A stretch of 64,000 bases of DNA from Colius striatus (taxonomy: Eukaryota; Chordata; Aves; Coliiformes; Coliidae), in NCBI RefSeq assembly GCF_028858725.1, contig NC_084761.1, positions 22,598,501-22,662,500 on the forward strand, read 5' to 3'. The notes under the pieces were generated by a model, which was not told where the DNA came from, searched no databases, and saw only the letters and a program-made list of their open reading frames with translations. A program made the position numbers and the translations under genes. Of the stretch, positions 1-12,688 are shown piece by piece; the stretch's first letter is position 1; each line of letters begins with the position of its first letter.

Positions 1-2609
1 GATCCATTCCTGACAATGATCACTTCACATGCAGGAGCAGTTGAGATGCTTCTGGGGAAACTAGTATTGACAAATATAAGCAACAATCATCTAAGTGAAA
101 CACAACTTTAGGGTCATTGCAGCCTCACTTGCAGAGTTTCAGGATGTGTCCGGCCTCCAAAGTCTGAGCAAAAACCCCAACAGTCATGGAGGTGGAGTGC
201 TAGAGGATGTGGCACGTGTGGCAGAAGCTGAAGGAGCAGAGAAGGGATGTCCTGCTGAGTGAATGCTGGCTCCAATGTGCTCTGCAGCTTCCTCTTACAG
301 CTCTTCGAGGCTTTTGTTTCTTTGATTGATTTCTGTGGTTGTTTTTCAAATGTTTCTGGAAGTTTTAGCACCAGTCTTGAGCCCTGGATGGTTGGATGAT
401 TCAGAAAGAATAAATATATCTCCTTCCAGAGTTCCCAGGGGTTTCTTACTTTTCTTTCAGTGGTGATAGACTCTGAGAAATAAACATATTTCTCTGGCGT
501 GGCAAGAGGTCTGATTTTAATGTTACCTTGTCATATAAATTCAAGAGAAAGATATGCACCTGGAAAAGCTGGCTATGACAATTTGTCATCAAGATTATGA
601 ATTAACTATGATCTCAGCTGACATATTCCATAGAAGCTCAGAGGTCTACAAATGAAGTAGAAAACAAGGAAGGCTGCATCCATCTTAGCTGTGCTCTTCT
701 TGTATTAAGCAAGCTCCATAAAGGCGAGTCACTCCAAAAGGCTGCAAACCCACTGAAACTATATGTTGGTCTTATGAATCCAGTATCACAGCTCCCATAA
801 GAAATGGAACAGGCAGTGAGTGAGAACAAGAATGATAGGATGTGCTGCAGTTATTCCTAAGTCACCCAAAAGCCTACCAGTCAGTTATGACAATAACTCT
901 AGGCTGGTCTGACCAGGGACTGAAAGTCAGGAATATACAATAAAAGTTCAAGATATCGCTATTCCTTTAGTAGAAATTGCATAAAGTCATTTGAGTTGTG
1001 CTGAAACTTCATTCTGATGCTTTTTGGTGATTGTTCTGTAAATATTTTCAAGCGTTTCCTAAAATAAATGAGGGAGGTTACTCAAACTAATTTCATCTAC
1101 TACACATTTTAGATGCAGAGCATCCTTTTGATGAAGAAAGTTAAAGAAAAAAAAATGAATAATCATGTCTTCTGCTTGCTATGCACAGACATTCCCAGCA
1201 CTGAAAATGAAAAGGCTTTCCAAGAGGAGGTGAGGTCAGAACCATGCAGTAATGGAGGTAATCAGAGAGACAGGCTAGAATTTTGTGGAGGAATTAAGCC
1301 AATGCTGAGATTTCAGAAGAAGAGGACCATTCTCAGAGTGGTGAGAAAAGGGAAATATTCTGACGGCAATAGTTTGGACAGATTGAACCAAAGAATAGAG
1401 AAAAGATTCGCTTACAAAAAGGGAAGATCTTGAAAGAAGCTGAAGAGTTATGGAGGGTTTAAACAGAAGAGAAATGCAGTAACTGGTTTTGTGACCTAGA
1501 CAGCAGGAAGTCCTGATAGTAAAGACAAAAATAAAAGGAAGTAAGAATAAAGAAAGGTACTTCCAAGTAGCTAGCCTGTAGATTAATTTAATTTTGTCAG
1601 AATGCCATTTCTTACTTCTTCATCTATTGCATTCCCCTCCACATACTTCAGAATACTCAGAGCAACAAATATGTTCTTATTTCCTGGAGAAAAAAAAAAA
1701 AGTCAGGTACATACGATTCCTTGAATTAAGAGCAAATTGTCTAACTCAGTTCACTGGAACAAAACTATTAGAACAAAGGAAGTTTCAATTTCTTTTTCAA
1801 CTGGAGTTACTTTGCAAAATGGAAATTGGTACCACAAGAAACCCCTTTTTCTTTCTTCTTGTTTTAACCATTTGCAAGAGTTCCAGCATTTCCCAACATT
1901 TCCTTTACTGAGTTATCTCGAGCTCCACAGAACATTTATTGTTGCAGAGTGAAAGATCTCGATAAGGGCACAGCTGCGAATGTGACTGCTGTGTTTCGGT
2001 TCTATGTAACATGATATTTATTCTCCCTGCTGTTATAGTACAAAATGCTACTGTAAATGGCCTTAACTGTTCTCTGTTTATAGAGCAAATTAAAGATGAT
2101 CCTGTCAGTCCTCTGTCCGTGTGCTCTCCAGATACATATTCAAGTGCAAACTCTTTGCTTCTTGCTTACATTTGGGTCAGGTGAGGCCAAGTGTCTTCTC
2201 CAGCCTTGCCCTTCACCACCTCCTTGCTTAAAATGGAGGCACTTCCCAGTGGGATATTTGACCCGATGTAAGCACTTCCAGGCCAGGGGCAAACACAGCA
2301 ATTCCTTTTTTTTTCTTTCTTTTTTTTCTGCTCACCTTTGCTATGAGGAAGCAACATGGATAGCTGACAGGAGTGAAGGCAGATAGGCCTTTCATTGCAG
2401 CCATCCAAACATAGTCCATGCTGAGAGAGACAGGAGCAGTTCCTGGGCAGTGGCCCTTCACTGAAGCAAGTAAACCATAGCATGACCTTACAGGGAAGGC
2501 AATGCCATCCTGAGCCTCTGCTGCAATTGGAATGAATAGGCAGCTTTTTAGATGCCTGTTTGGAAAGAGCAAATAATAAATAACTGGCTCAGATACCTAC
2601 TGTCAGGGT
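1..2609. other. Intergenic DNA, nothing recognised
   Basis: No conserved protein motif, RNA gene or repeat family was recognised on either strand. Open frames here are at most 114 codons and encode low-complexity or unfamiliar peptides. A T-rich low-complexity run (T with scattered C) is present around 2306-2328. Confidence 0.6.
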
Positions 2610-3608
2610 GTGTCATCCAGTTGTCAGCCAGTCTTCTGTGGTCTTCTCTAGGACTCAATGTTGGGGCCTGTTCTGTTTAATATCTTTATCAATTATCTGG
2701 TTGAGGGGATCAAGTGCACCCTCAGTAAATTTGCAGATGATATGAAGCTGGGCAAGTGTGTAGATCTGCTTGAGGGCAGGAAGGCTCTTCAGAAGGACCT
2801 GGACAGGCTGGAGCGATGAGCCGAGGCCAGTTGCATGAGGTTTACAAGGCCATGTGCCAAGTACTGCATTTGGGCCACAACAACCCCATGGAACGCTACA
2901 GGCTTGGGGCAGAATGGCTGGAAAGCTGTCCAACAGAAAAGGACCTAGGGGTTTTTGTCAACAGCTTCCTGAACCTGAGCCAGCAGTGTGCCCAGGTGGT
3001 CAAGAAGGCCAATGGCATCCTGGCTTATATTAGAAATAGTGTGATCAGCAGGGCCAGGGAAGTGATTATGTCTCTCTACTCATCACTGATGACGCTGCAC
3101 CTCAAACACTGTGTTCAGTGTTGGGCCTCTCGCTACAAGAGAGACATTGAGGTGATGAAGCATGTCCAGAGATGGGCAGTGGAGCTGGAGAAAAGTTTAG
3201 AGAACAAGTCTGATGAGGAGTGGCTGAGGGAACTGAGGGTGTTTAGTCTGGAGAAGAGGAGGCTGAGGTGAGACATGATCATTCTCTACAACTACTTAAA
3301 CAGAGGTTGTAGTGAGGTAGGGGTCAATCTCCTCTCACAAGTAACAAGTGGTAGGACAGAGGAAATGGCCTCAAATTGTGCCAGGGGCGGTTTAGGTTGG
3401 AGATTAGGAAGAACTTTTTCACTGGGAGGGCTGTTGGACACTGGCACAGGCTGCCTAGGGAGGCTGTGGAGTCCCCATCCCTGGAGGTATTTTTTAGCCA
3501 TGTAGATGAGGTGTCTAGAGACATGGTTTAGTGATTGGTTTGGCAGTCTTAGGTTAGTGGTTGGACTTGATCTTAAAGGTCTTTTCCAACCAAAATGATT
3601 CTATGATC
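2610..3608 (+). mobile_element. CR1 LINE, 5'-truncated, 3' half of ORF2 plus tail
   Basis: The region starts inside the reverse transcriptase: a frame from 2652 reads [11 protein letters not shown] and then [10 protein letters not shown], with the catalytic FADD box at 2730-2741. It continues through the C-terminal part typical of CR1 ([30 protein letters not shown]), interrupted by stops and frame changes. The untranslated end shows the usual [16 protein letters not shown] and LKGLFQP-type remnants. It finishes at ATGATTCTATGATCTGAGAT near 3608. The copy is non-autonomous and decayed. Its left edge is approximate, and no target-site duplication was found, as is usual for bird CR1. Confidence 0.9.
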
Positions 3609-5123
3609 TGAGATGTTCAGATGCTGTGGCTTGACAGCTTTGGGTGGGATGGACACCCCTTGGTTTGGACATTCTTGTGAAGAAAGTTGTTGTGGATAGC
3701 TTTTGGAAGTACTGTGTTACAGGAAGGAACTTTAACTCAGCCTGGGTATTACAAGCTTTTCAGCACTATCTTCCTTTAAATGTTTTAGCATTAAGTAACT
3801 TGTATAAATAAGTGGAAAGATTTTTTTCACACTTGGACCACTAGTTATTCTCCTGGAACTGTGAAATATTATGAATGTGCTACTCTCATTTTTATATCAA
3901 GCAAAAATTGATGGCCAATACAGGGCACAGAAATCTGCTGAATTAGATAATTCTCCTTAATGATATCTAAGCTTTGTTTCAAGTAAATATTTTTCTAGTA
4001 GTTATTATGAAATACACTGTGATTTGTACCACAAATAACGATTAGACGTATGCAATGTTTTCATTGATGCTTTATGTATGTCTTTACTAGTTGTTTTGTC
4101 TGTAAATACAGATTTAATCATCAGAACCAATCAACTATCTTTTTTTCAATATTTTTTTCCCCTGAATACATTTTACCACACCTCATAGTACTGGTTATTG
4201 GCATAGTATGAGAAGTGCCAAGATAGCCACAGTCTGTACTACAGGCATTTGGTAGTTTAAGATGAATGGGAATTACTTGTGTACAGGCTGATTTTTACCC
4301 TCACTTACAATATGTGAATATTCAACACCATCTCCTTCATTTGACACAAGTTATAGATGAGCTACTTCCCTACCCTGACTTCTGTCTAAAGAATTGCAAG
4401 GAGGTCACTCAATTTATTTAAAAAATGAAAAGGACCTGCTAAATCCAGAGGAAACAAAAAAATATGTTATTTCCTGGATGATATCCTGCAGAGAAGTAGC
4501 TTCTCGGTTTCTCCATTGGAAAACCATCTTTCCTTCAGTACAATTTTTTCCTCTGTGTTTCCACCTTCCACAGCAAAGTACTGCAAAGGAGAAAAGAGCA
4601 CCTCAAGAGCTTAATCAGGCTGGAAGGCTTTTCTGTCCCAGCCTTATGACCTAGCCAAGTGTTTCTTCCTTTGAATGACAATACCAAAAGACTCAGGAAC
4701 AGTGTGGGGTTTTAATACTCCGTAAGCTGAGTTTCCAAAATAGCATCAAAGCAGTGTCACAAACAAACTACTCCATGCAAAAAGGTAGTTACTGAAAAAT
4801 TATCATTGGAAATTACTAGTACCTTCACTTCTCTCATCAATTTCAGCTATCACCATAAAGGGCCAGAAATCTATTAAAATATGACCAACGTGTCAAATGA
4901 AGTATATATGAACCCAGCGGGAAATTGTAACATATTAATAGAAAATACACAGACAATAATGACATGTACTCACCAACAATTCAGCTTAGGTTGCCATTCC
5001 CTAGGAAAAAACAGTGAGCAGCAGCATATACAGAAAGCAAGTTACAGCTAGATGTACTATCACTGCGGGCAAGCAATGCAAATGGTGGAAAAACAGTATT
5101 GCAGAGAAAAAAAAGTGACATCA

Positions 5124-5194
5124 GGAACTGAAGTAAAGTTTTCCTTTATTGACATAAACCCTTCCTAACGTGCTGTGCAGGAAAAAAAAAATCA
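5124..5194 (+). repeat. Diverged direct repeat, copy 1
   Basis: GGAACTGAAGTAAAGTTTTC followed by CTTTATTGACATAAACCC, TTCCTAACGTGCTGTGCAGG, an A run and ATCA. A second copy lies at 5820-5885 in the same orientation, about 696 bases away. The copies differ by scattered substitutions (mostly transitions), a one-base gap and the length of the A run. I do not recognise the family. Confidence 0.75.
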
Positions 5195-5819
5195 CTTATT
5201 TAAACATCCTTTCAAGGTAATTTTCAATTATTTTTAAAGTATTAAATATGTAAATGACATTTAATAAAAATTTGTTTCCTATTGAAACCCTTTGATACTA
5301 CTACAACGTTATTACTCAGGGGAGCTACTACATGCCTTTTTCTTCTTACATGAGTGAGATTATAGAATAGCAGTAACCATACAGACAAGCTATACCACTA
5401 GTGAGAGGATGCATTTAGGAGAAGACTCATTTCATCTGATGTGTAGGACTAGGAAAGCACATACTGATGCTTCCTTTTAGGAGAGGGATTTCTTTTTAGG
5501 AGAAGATTAGAGAAATATTGTAATGAAGTTAATAGTCTGGAGAGAGAGCGATGCATACCCACGTGTACATGTACATGCCCATATATAACAGATGAGAGGT
5601 TCTAGTTATTGTTAATTAACTGGATACATGTAGAAAATATCTGGACCACTCAGATTCTTGCTTGGCTTCTACAGTGTCTTGTTCCTTTTGACAGTTGATG
5701 AATCCTAAGTTATCACAGCTTTTAAGACATGCTTGCTGGAATTACTGTGCTGCTGGGACATAGTGCATCAAATCTCTGTGAGGCCTTGGGCCGCATCCTC
5801 TGGGTGCTTTAACAATGGA

Positions 5820-5885
5820 GGAATTGAAGTAGAGTTTACCTTTATTGATATAAACCCTTCCTAATGTGCTGTGCTGGATAAATCA
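5820..5885 (+). repeat. Diverged direct repeat, copy 2
   Basis: GGAATTGAAGTAGAGTTTAC followed by CTTTATTGATATAAACCC, TTCCTAATGTGCTGTGCTGG and ATAAATCA. It aligns along its whole length with 5124-5194. The flanks of the two copies do not align obviously, so this is either an old local duplication with decayed edges or two insertions of an unknown short repeat. Confidence 0.75.
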
Positions 5886-8800
5886 GGGTTTCTACCATCA
5901 TTTAGATAATGTAAAGTGACAAGGAGCAGAAAAACCCGTGGAGTTAGCATGGTCAAGTATAATATCTGTTACCAGATAAAAAGCAATTAAAAAAGAGTAT
6001 AGTCCAAAATTTTCTACCAGTTGCAAAACTGGTGTGGCTGGCAGAAGCAATCCATGTGACGGTGTCAGTATAGGTATGTGTAGGCTGTGTCTGGCTCCTG
6101 TGGGACAGCACACACTGCAATACCCACTCTCTGTATCAGGGGCTAAATTCCTTTATGTGCAGGTCATGATGCTCCCACCACACCCTGCTCTCCTCCCACG
6201 CTGCTGCTCCTGCTTTTGTAGCTCCCTGAAACTTAAGAGGTGACTCAATTGGAAGCAACTTCGTGTATTTCTCTGCACAAACATGAGGATGTGTGCTTGT
6301 AGATAGACAGACAAAGTCTTTGGTAGATTGCTTGTGTGAGAATCCTGGGTTCCTTTCTTAAGGAAGCAGTTCTGGAATGACAGCCTTGATTTACCTGGCA
6401 GCAAAAGGTTATAGACAATGCTGATCTAACCTGGCACCGTGCATGTTGAGAGGTAATTTCACGGTCAAAGATTAAACCAAGAAGTGTAGGAGCTGTGCAG
6501 TGTTGACCAATAATTTTCATGTCTTTAAACATTATTATTATATCACTACGGACTTCTGGATGGATCTTTCTTCTTACAAGTTCTATATACTGTTGCATTT
6601 TATGTACCAAAAGGAAAAAAAAAAAAACCCCTCACAACTAGAGGACAGCAGTTGGATTTCATCAGAAGTTCCTGGTGGTGTACATGGTATTCGTGATGCC
6701 CAGCCTTCAGAACAACCAAGAATAGAGGCCTTGCAAAAGGCCACCTCGGATAAAAGCTTCTCTGCTAATGGAGTGTAATTTTCTCTCCCTCTATATGAAC
6801 AGGGGACAAAATGTCATCCTCATTTGTTTCTTTTTTTTTTTCCCAAAGTTACTCAAAAATGTCAAACTTTGTAGGTGCATCAGCACAGCCATTTACAAAA
6901 GTAGACATCTGCACCCAATCCCAGTACCTGATTTGTATCACTGTTTGCCACAGAGATATCTTGTGGTTATTTTTTCTCCTTGAACTAGATTCTGTTCATA
7001 CTCATTCAAAGCTCATTTTTTTTCAGTAGAAAAAAAACTTTCTGAGATTTCACAAGTTGCAGAAACAGGCCACTTTGATATTTTTTTGCAGGGCAAGTAT
7101 TAAAGAAAGTGGCTTTGAAGTATCCCTTTGAGCAGCAGATCTGTTGAATGATTCCCTTCCAGCTCATTTCTGCTAGAATTCGGATAAATGAATTCAATTT
7201 TTCCCCCCCTTTTTAATCCTATCTGAGATTTGAAAGATTGGTAATCATTTAGTCTTTGTTGCATGTTACATACTGCTAACCATGGATTTGTTTAGGATTT
7301 TTAATGTTGTTTTTAGAAAACAGAAGGTGTCAAATCCAAACTAGGTTTCATAACAATGCCATTACATAACCATCCAATTAGTAGCTGCTATTAATAGCAG
7401 TTTCCATGTCTAAATCACTTTGTGTGGTGCTGCAATAACTGGCAAGAAGAGGCTTCGCATGAGTTATTAATTCTCAGGAGAGAATAATGAACCTCATGGA
7501 GATTTATGACATGCAGAGTAATGTACTGTTTATTAGTTGCCAGGCTGCTGTGTGTTCAAATGCTGATTGCCTTCCCGGGCCCACAGGAGATGTTCAGATT
7601 CAGCAGGCTGTTGTTGCAAGCCTCCTATGTACATATATATCCTATGTGAATCTCATACAGAAAGCTTCCAGAGGCAGAGCTCACACCAAAGTAGTCTGAA
7701 GCCAGGAAGTCTGTTTCTTTGGAACAGTATCTATAGTTTAATATTATGTTCATGTTTACATTGACTAACATAACAGAATTCTGCAGCGATGGCCAGGTGT
7801 TACTCATGTTCAGCTGAAGTTGTACCCCAAAACTGGTTGTCATTGTCCTCCAATTCAGCTATTTCATAACATCGGCTATTGCTGGTTGGACAGTTGTCAT
7901 ACTACAACCACTCAAGGCCAGACACATACACAGAGAAATCTGAGCTCTCTTTTGAAAAATCCTGACTGGAGTTTTGATCATATCAAGCTACCTGAAATTC
8001 TGACCACAGAATCTCATCCAAAAACTTTTTGTAACTTTCTGTACAAGACTTTTTTTTTTTCCTAAAGAAAAGATCAGATGTGATTTCTGTTTTTTTAAAA
8101 AAGCTACTTTAAAAGTTGCAGCATGTGAGCTAGTTTCATCATCCTCTGTTCCTGAATTCCAACACTGAACTAATGAATTCATGAAGAGATTTTTCCACGG
8201 CCTGATGACAACCTTCCACACTTCATCACAGTAATTTCCTTTTGTATCGGATCTCTCATCTGATATAAAGATGGGTCAAATTCAGATACATACATACTTC
8301 TAAAATGATTTGTTCTTCTGGGGTCCATATTCTACTCTGCTTTGATATCTCCACCACTCCTGAATTTCAGATTTTGCACATCTCAATACTCTCCACATAT
8401 TCACTGTATCATGCTCCTCATCAGCTGCTGTCTGTGGAGACATTACAGTCCCTTTTACTCCTTCTCCCTAGGCACAAGTTGCTTCAGAATGAAGGACCGA
8501 CTTACATCATTACAAAATGTATCGCATAATTAAAGGGCTTCACTGAATATTGTTTCAAGTTTCTGTTTTTGCATTGGTTCCTTGATTATGTAGTTGTTCT
8601 TCAGACCCTCTTTACTTGACCTACAGGTTTATGTCCTCCTTGGGGAAAAGAAAAAAGATTAAAAAAAAAAGAGACATACTTCTAGAGTCACCTATACGAG
8701 TTAGTTAAAACATAGAAAGAACAGACACATTTTTTCATGGGTATATTGAATCGAGCCATGTAAATCACTAACAATGTTTTTTTCTTTGGTCTGTCATTTC

Positions 8801-9979
8801 ATTTCTTCCTTCTATCCATGTTATTGCTTTCCTTTCTCTTACTGTAAACTTTTTAAAGTTAATAAACAACGTGTAAAACTGAAATATTGCCTCCTTTTTT
8901 ATGCCCTCACATAATCTCTAGTATTCTGCACAAGAATAATAACAACTATTTTTCTTGTATTTTTCTTGCTATTATGGTGATGTGTTAATTTTTTTTCTTC
9001 ACATATTAATCATCCACTTCAATGTAATTCATGAAATAGTTGTCCCTTTCTTATAAATTTACGTACCTGAAGAAAACCCAAGAGTCCCAAGCGACTTGTG
9101 TACAATGATGGTGAATATGTGATCTCTTCACCTTTCACGTTTACTGCCAGTTGGGTTGCTGGTGGGAAAGCAGAGAAGAAATGGTTAGGCTTAAGAAGAG
9201 ATTACAGCACTTTTTGTGCTTTCAGACTGAGAGTACAACTACTCCAATGTGTGAAAATGAACAAATGTACAAATGGCAAGTTGAAAATCTGATATTGCCA
9301 TTAATGGAATGGTATCTTTTGGTATCTAATGGAGATAAAGCTTCTTTATGGCATGAAATTATTTCTCTGCTAGCTTACAGTACAGAGGTAAATGCTGCTC
9401 CAATGTCTGAATTCTCGTCCACTGACTTGAATGACTAGGTAGAAAACAGTGGTCAACTTTTCCTTCTGAAAAGACTTTAAAAGATATTGACTTGATTTTG
9501 ACAATTTTCATGCAAAAATGAGGCTAAAACTAAATTAAAGGAAAGGAAGATTTGAATAATAGATTTTCAAAACTCAGTAAGCCATTCAGAACTGGAACAG
9601 TCTGAACAGCTCTGAATCCTGCCTGAGTTTCAGAAGAGACATTGCAGGGATTGCCTTAAATTAGTCTTCTATTCTTCCACTTGGCTGAATAAATGAGTGT
9701 CATTTTTGTGTAAAGTACCTGGGAATGATAAGCTTTAAAAATGTCTGGGCAAGTACTTGGCATAGAAAAGAAGACTTCCCACTTAGACCCAGCAAACCAG
9801 ATTCACCTCTGATGTAGATCTATCGAGTGAGAGATTTACAGAAAAAATGACTGACCCATTTTCTTTTCTAGAAAATGTGGATCTGATGCACAGACAAAGA
9901 ATCATATATTGTCTGGGTGCTCAAAGATACTTATATAAGATTGTTTTATAAGTAAGGATTTGTAGGATCAAACAAGCAT

Positions 9980-10130
9980 AAGAGCATAAGAAATTCATTG
10001 ATGTATCAAACCATCGGCCTGTGCAGTCCCATGTTTTGTCTCTCACAGTGGCAGAAGGAACAGCCATGGAGGCATTGGAGCACAGAGCCTAGTCCAGTGC
10101 CTTCCCCAAACTATGTGCATAGCTGACTTT
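9980..10130 (+). repeat. Probable ancient amniote interspersed repeat (CR1-like tail type)
   Basis: The stretch AGCATAAGAAATTCATTGAT, then ATCAAACCATCGGCC, then GTCTCTCACAGTGGCAGAAG, resembles an old amniote repeat whose consensus reads as 'CATAAGAA...CCATACTGGGTCAGACCA...GTCTC..ACAGTGGCC' in turtles, crocodilians and lizards. It is diverged, with no coding potential, and lies just left of the long CR1. Identification is from memory of the family pattern. The edges are rough, and it could be chance similarity in part. Confidence 0.42.
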
Positions 10131-10204
10131 TATAACAGTACACATTGTATCTTGCATATATATAAATAGCCAAGAGGGGACGGATATAAGACTGGGATGA
10201 ATAT

Positions 10205-12008
10205 TAGACTGTTGTCAGAGGATGTAGGGAGACAACTAGGAAAGCTAAAGCCTTGTTGGAATTGTGCCTTGCGATGGAGGTCAAGGACAACAAGAAGGGC
10301 TTCTTCAAATACATTGCAGGTAAAACTAACCCTAGAGGCAATGCAGGCCCACTGTTGAATGAGGTGGGTGTCCTGGTGACAGAGGATACAGAGAAGGCAG
10401 AGTTACTGAATGCCTTCTTTGCCTCTGTCTATACTGCTGGAGACTGTCCTCAGGAGCCCCAGACTCCAGAGGAAGTCAGCTTAAAGGAGGAGTTTTGTTT
10501 GGTTGATGAGGACTGGGTTAAGGAACAGTTGAGCAGTCTGGATGCACCCACGGGTGCTGAGGGAGCTGGTGGAAGTCATTGGTAAACCACTCTCCATCAT
10601 CTTCAGTAAGTCATGGAGAACAGGACGGGTGCCTGGGGACTAGAGGAAAGGAAATTTCACTCCAGTCCTTAAAAAGAGTAAGAAGGAGGAGCTGGTTAAC
10701 TACAGACCAGTCAGCCTCACCTTCATGGTGATGGAATGGCTTATCCTGGGTGCTGTCTCCAGGCATTTAAAGGACAAAAGGGTCATTAGGAGTGGTCAAC
10801 ATGGTTTTACCAGGGGGAAGTCATGTTTGACCAACCTGATAGCCTTTTATGAAGATGTAACCAGGTGGATAGATGGTGGTAGTGCAGTGGATGAGGCTTA
10901 TCTTGATTTCAGTAAAGTATTTGACACTGTCTCCCACAGCATATTCGTGGCACAACTGAGAAAGTGTGAGCTGGATGATCAGGTAGTGAGGTGGATTGTG
11001 AACTGGTTGAAGGGAAGAAGGCAGAGAATGGTGATCAATGGGGCAGGGTCTAGTTGGAGGCCTGTATCTAGTGGAGTCCCTCAGGGGTCAGTGCCGGGAT
11101 CAGTACTGTTCAATCTATTCATTAATGACGTTGATGAGGGAACAGAGGGCACTGTCAGCAAGTTTGCTGAGGATACTAAACTGGGGGGAGTGGCTGACAC
11201 ACCAGAAGGCTGTGCTGCCATCCAGTGAGACCTGGACAGGCTGGAGAGTTGGGCAGGGAGAAATCTAATGAAATTCAACAAGGGCAAGTGTAGAGTCTTG
11301 CATCTGGGAAAGAATAACCCCAGGTACCAGTACAGGTTGGGGAATGAACTGTTAGAGAGTAGTGTAGGGGAAAGGGACCTGGTGCACAGCAGGATGACCC
11401 AGCAATATGCCCTCATGGCCAAAGCAGCCAAAGGCATCCTGGGGCGTATTAGAAGGGCTGTGGGCATTAGGTTGAGAGAGGTTCTCCTCCCCCTCTACTC
11501 TGCCCTCGTGAAACCACATCTGGAATATTGTGTCCAGTTCTGGGCCCCTCAGTTCCAGAAGGACAGGGAGAGTTCAGCGCAGGGCCACCAAGATCATGAA
11601 GGGAGTGAAGCATCTCCCTTGTGATGAAAGGCTGAGGGAGCTGGGGCTCTTCAGCTTGGAGGAGACTGAGGGGTGACCTCATTAACAAATATGTAAAGAG
11701 TGGGTGTCAGGAGGATGGGGCCAGACTCTTCTCAGTGATGTCCAATGATAGGACAAAGGACAATGAGTACAAGCTGGAACATACGAGGTTTCAAAGAAAC
11801 GTAAGGAAGAGTTTCTTCACTGTGAGGGTGAAAGAGCACTGGAACAGGCTGCCCAGATGGGTTGTTGAGTCTCCTTCTCTGGAGACATTCAAAACCCACC
11901 TGGACAAGTTCGTGTGTGACCTACTCTAGGTGGTCCTGCTTTGGCAGGGGGGTTAGACTAGATGATCTTTTGAGTTCCCTTCCAACTCTTAAGATTCTGT
12001 GATTCTGA
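10205..12008 (+). mobile_element. CR1 LINE, 1.8-kb 5'-truncated copy with decayed reverse transcriptase
   Basis: This is the longest element in the window. It covers the end of the endonuclease-RT linker (KGFFKYIAGK, LLNAFFASVYT), the RT fingers and palm ([25 protein letters not shown] near 10899-10937, [20 protein letters not shown]), the thumb region and the 3' UTR. It ends at GATTCTGTGATTCTGAGA. Visible breaks are a small deletion with frame change near 10545-10560, an in-frame TAG at 10641-10643, a TGA near 11226, and FAED in place of the catalytic FADD at 11163-11174. It lacks the ORF2 start, ORF1 and 5' UTR, so it cannot move by itself. Confidence 0.95.
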
Positions 12009-12084
12009 GATAGGAAGAAAGTGAGGGGATGATGTGATTTTTTACGATTCACGGAGAGTTATATTGTGTTTTAGAAGATGCCTT

Positions 12085-12688
12085 ACAGGAAACCTTATCC
12101 TAGTGTGCATTAAGAAGAGTGTGGCCAACATGTTTCAAGAGAGATTCTCTTCCTCCTCTACTCTGCCCTGGCAAGGCCTCATCTGCAGTACTGTATCTAG
12201 TCTGGGCTCCCCAGCTCAAGCGAGACAGGGAACTGCTGGAGAGAGTTCAGTGGAGAGCTGCCAAGATGATGAGGGGACTGGAACATCTCTTTGATGAGGA
12301 TAAGCTGAGAGACCTGGGGCTGTTCAGCCTGGAGAAGGCTGAGGGGACAATCTTATCAATGCTGATCAATAGCTAAAGGGCAGGTGTCAAGAGAATGAGG
12401 TCAGTCTTTTTTTTCTGTGGTGCCCATTAACAGGACAAGGGGTAACTGACACAAGCTGGAATACAGGAAACTCCACTGGAACACAAGGAGAAACTTCTTT
12501 ACTGTAAGGGTGAGGGAGCCCGGGCACAGGCTGCCCAGAGAGGCTGTGGAGTCTGCTTCTCTGAAGGTTTCCAAATCCACTGGACATGTTCCTGTGCAAC
12601 CCGATTGAAGTAAACCTGCTTAGAACGGAGTTGGGCTGGATGATCTCTAGAGGTCCTTTCCAATCCCCACCATTCTGGTATCCTGTGA
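12085..12688 (+). mobile_element. CR1 LINE, 3' fragment following the longer copy
   Basis: Similarity to the CR1 3' end of ORF2 resumes here: GTGTGGCCAACATGTTTCAA aligns with the CR1 'RSVANR' stretch. It is followed by [32 protein letters not shown] and [13 protein letters not shown]. The 3' UTR follows and ends in a degenerate octamer tail (CATTCTGGTATCCTGTGA). It lies about 75 bases after the end of the preceding CR1 in the same orientation. The two copies overlap in content and have diverged, so they are separate insertions rather than one broken element. Confidence 0.9.

Larger units (their letters stand above)
3609..9979. other. Intergenic DNA with one unexplained direct repeat
   Basis: Apart from the 65-base direct repeat at 5.1 and 5.8 kb, no gene, RNA or transposon was recognised. 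Short A/T homopolymers occur, for example near 6617, 6830 and 8050. The longest frames (around 6245-6610, 121 codons) show no family motif. Confidence 0.55.

Noticed and set aside
11081..11467. 128-codon minus-strand frame
   Set aside because: It is antisense to the CR1 reverse transcriptase region.
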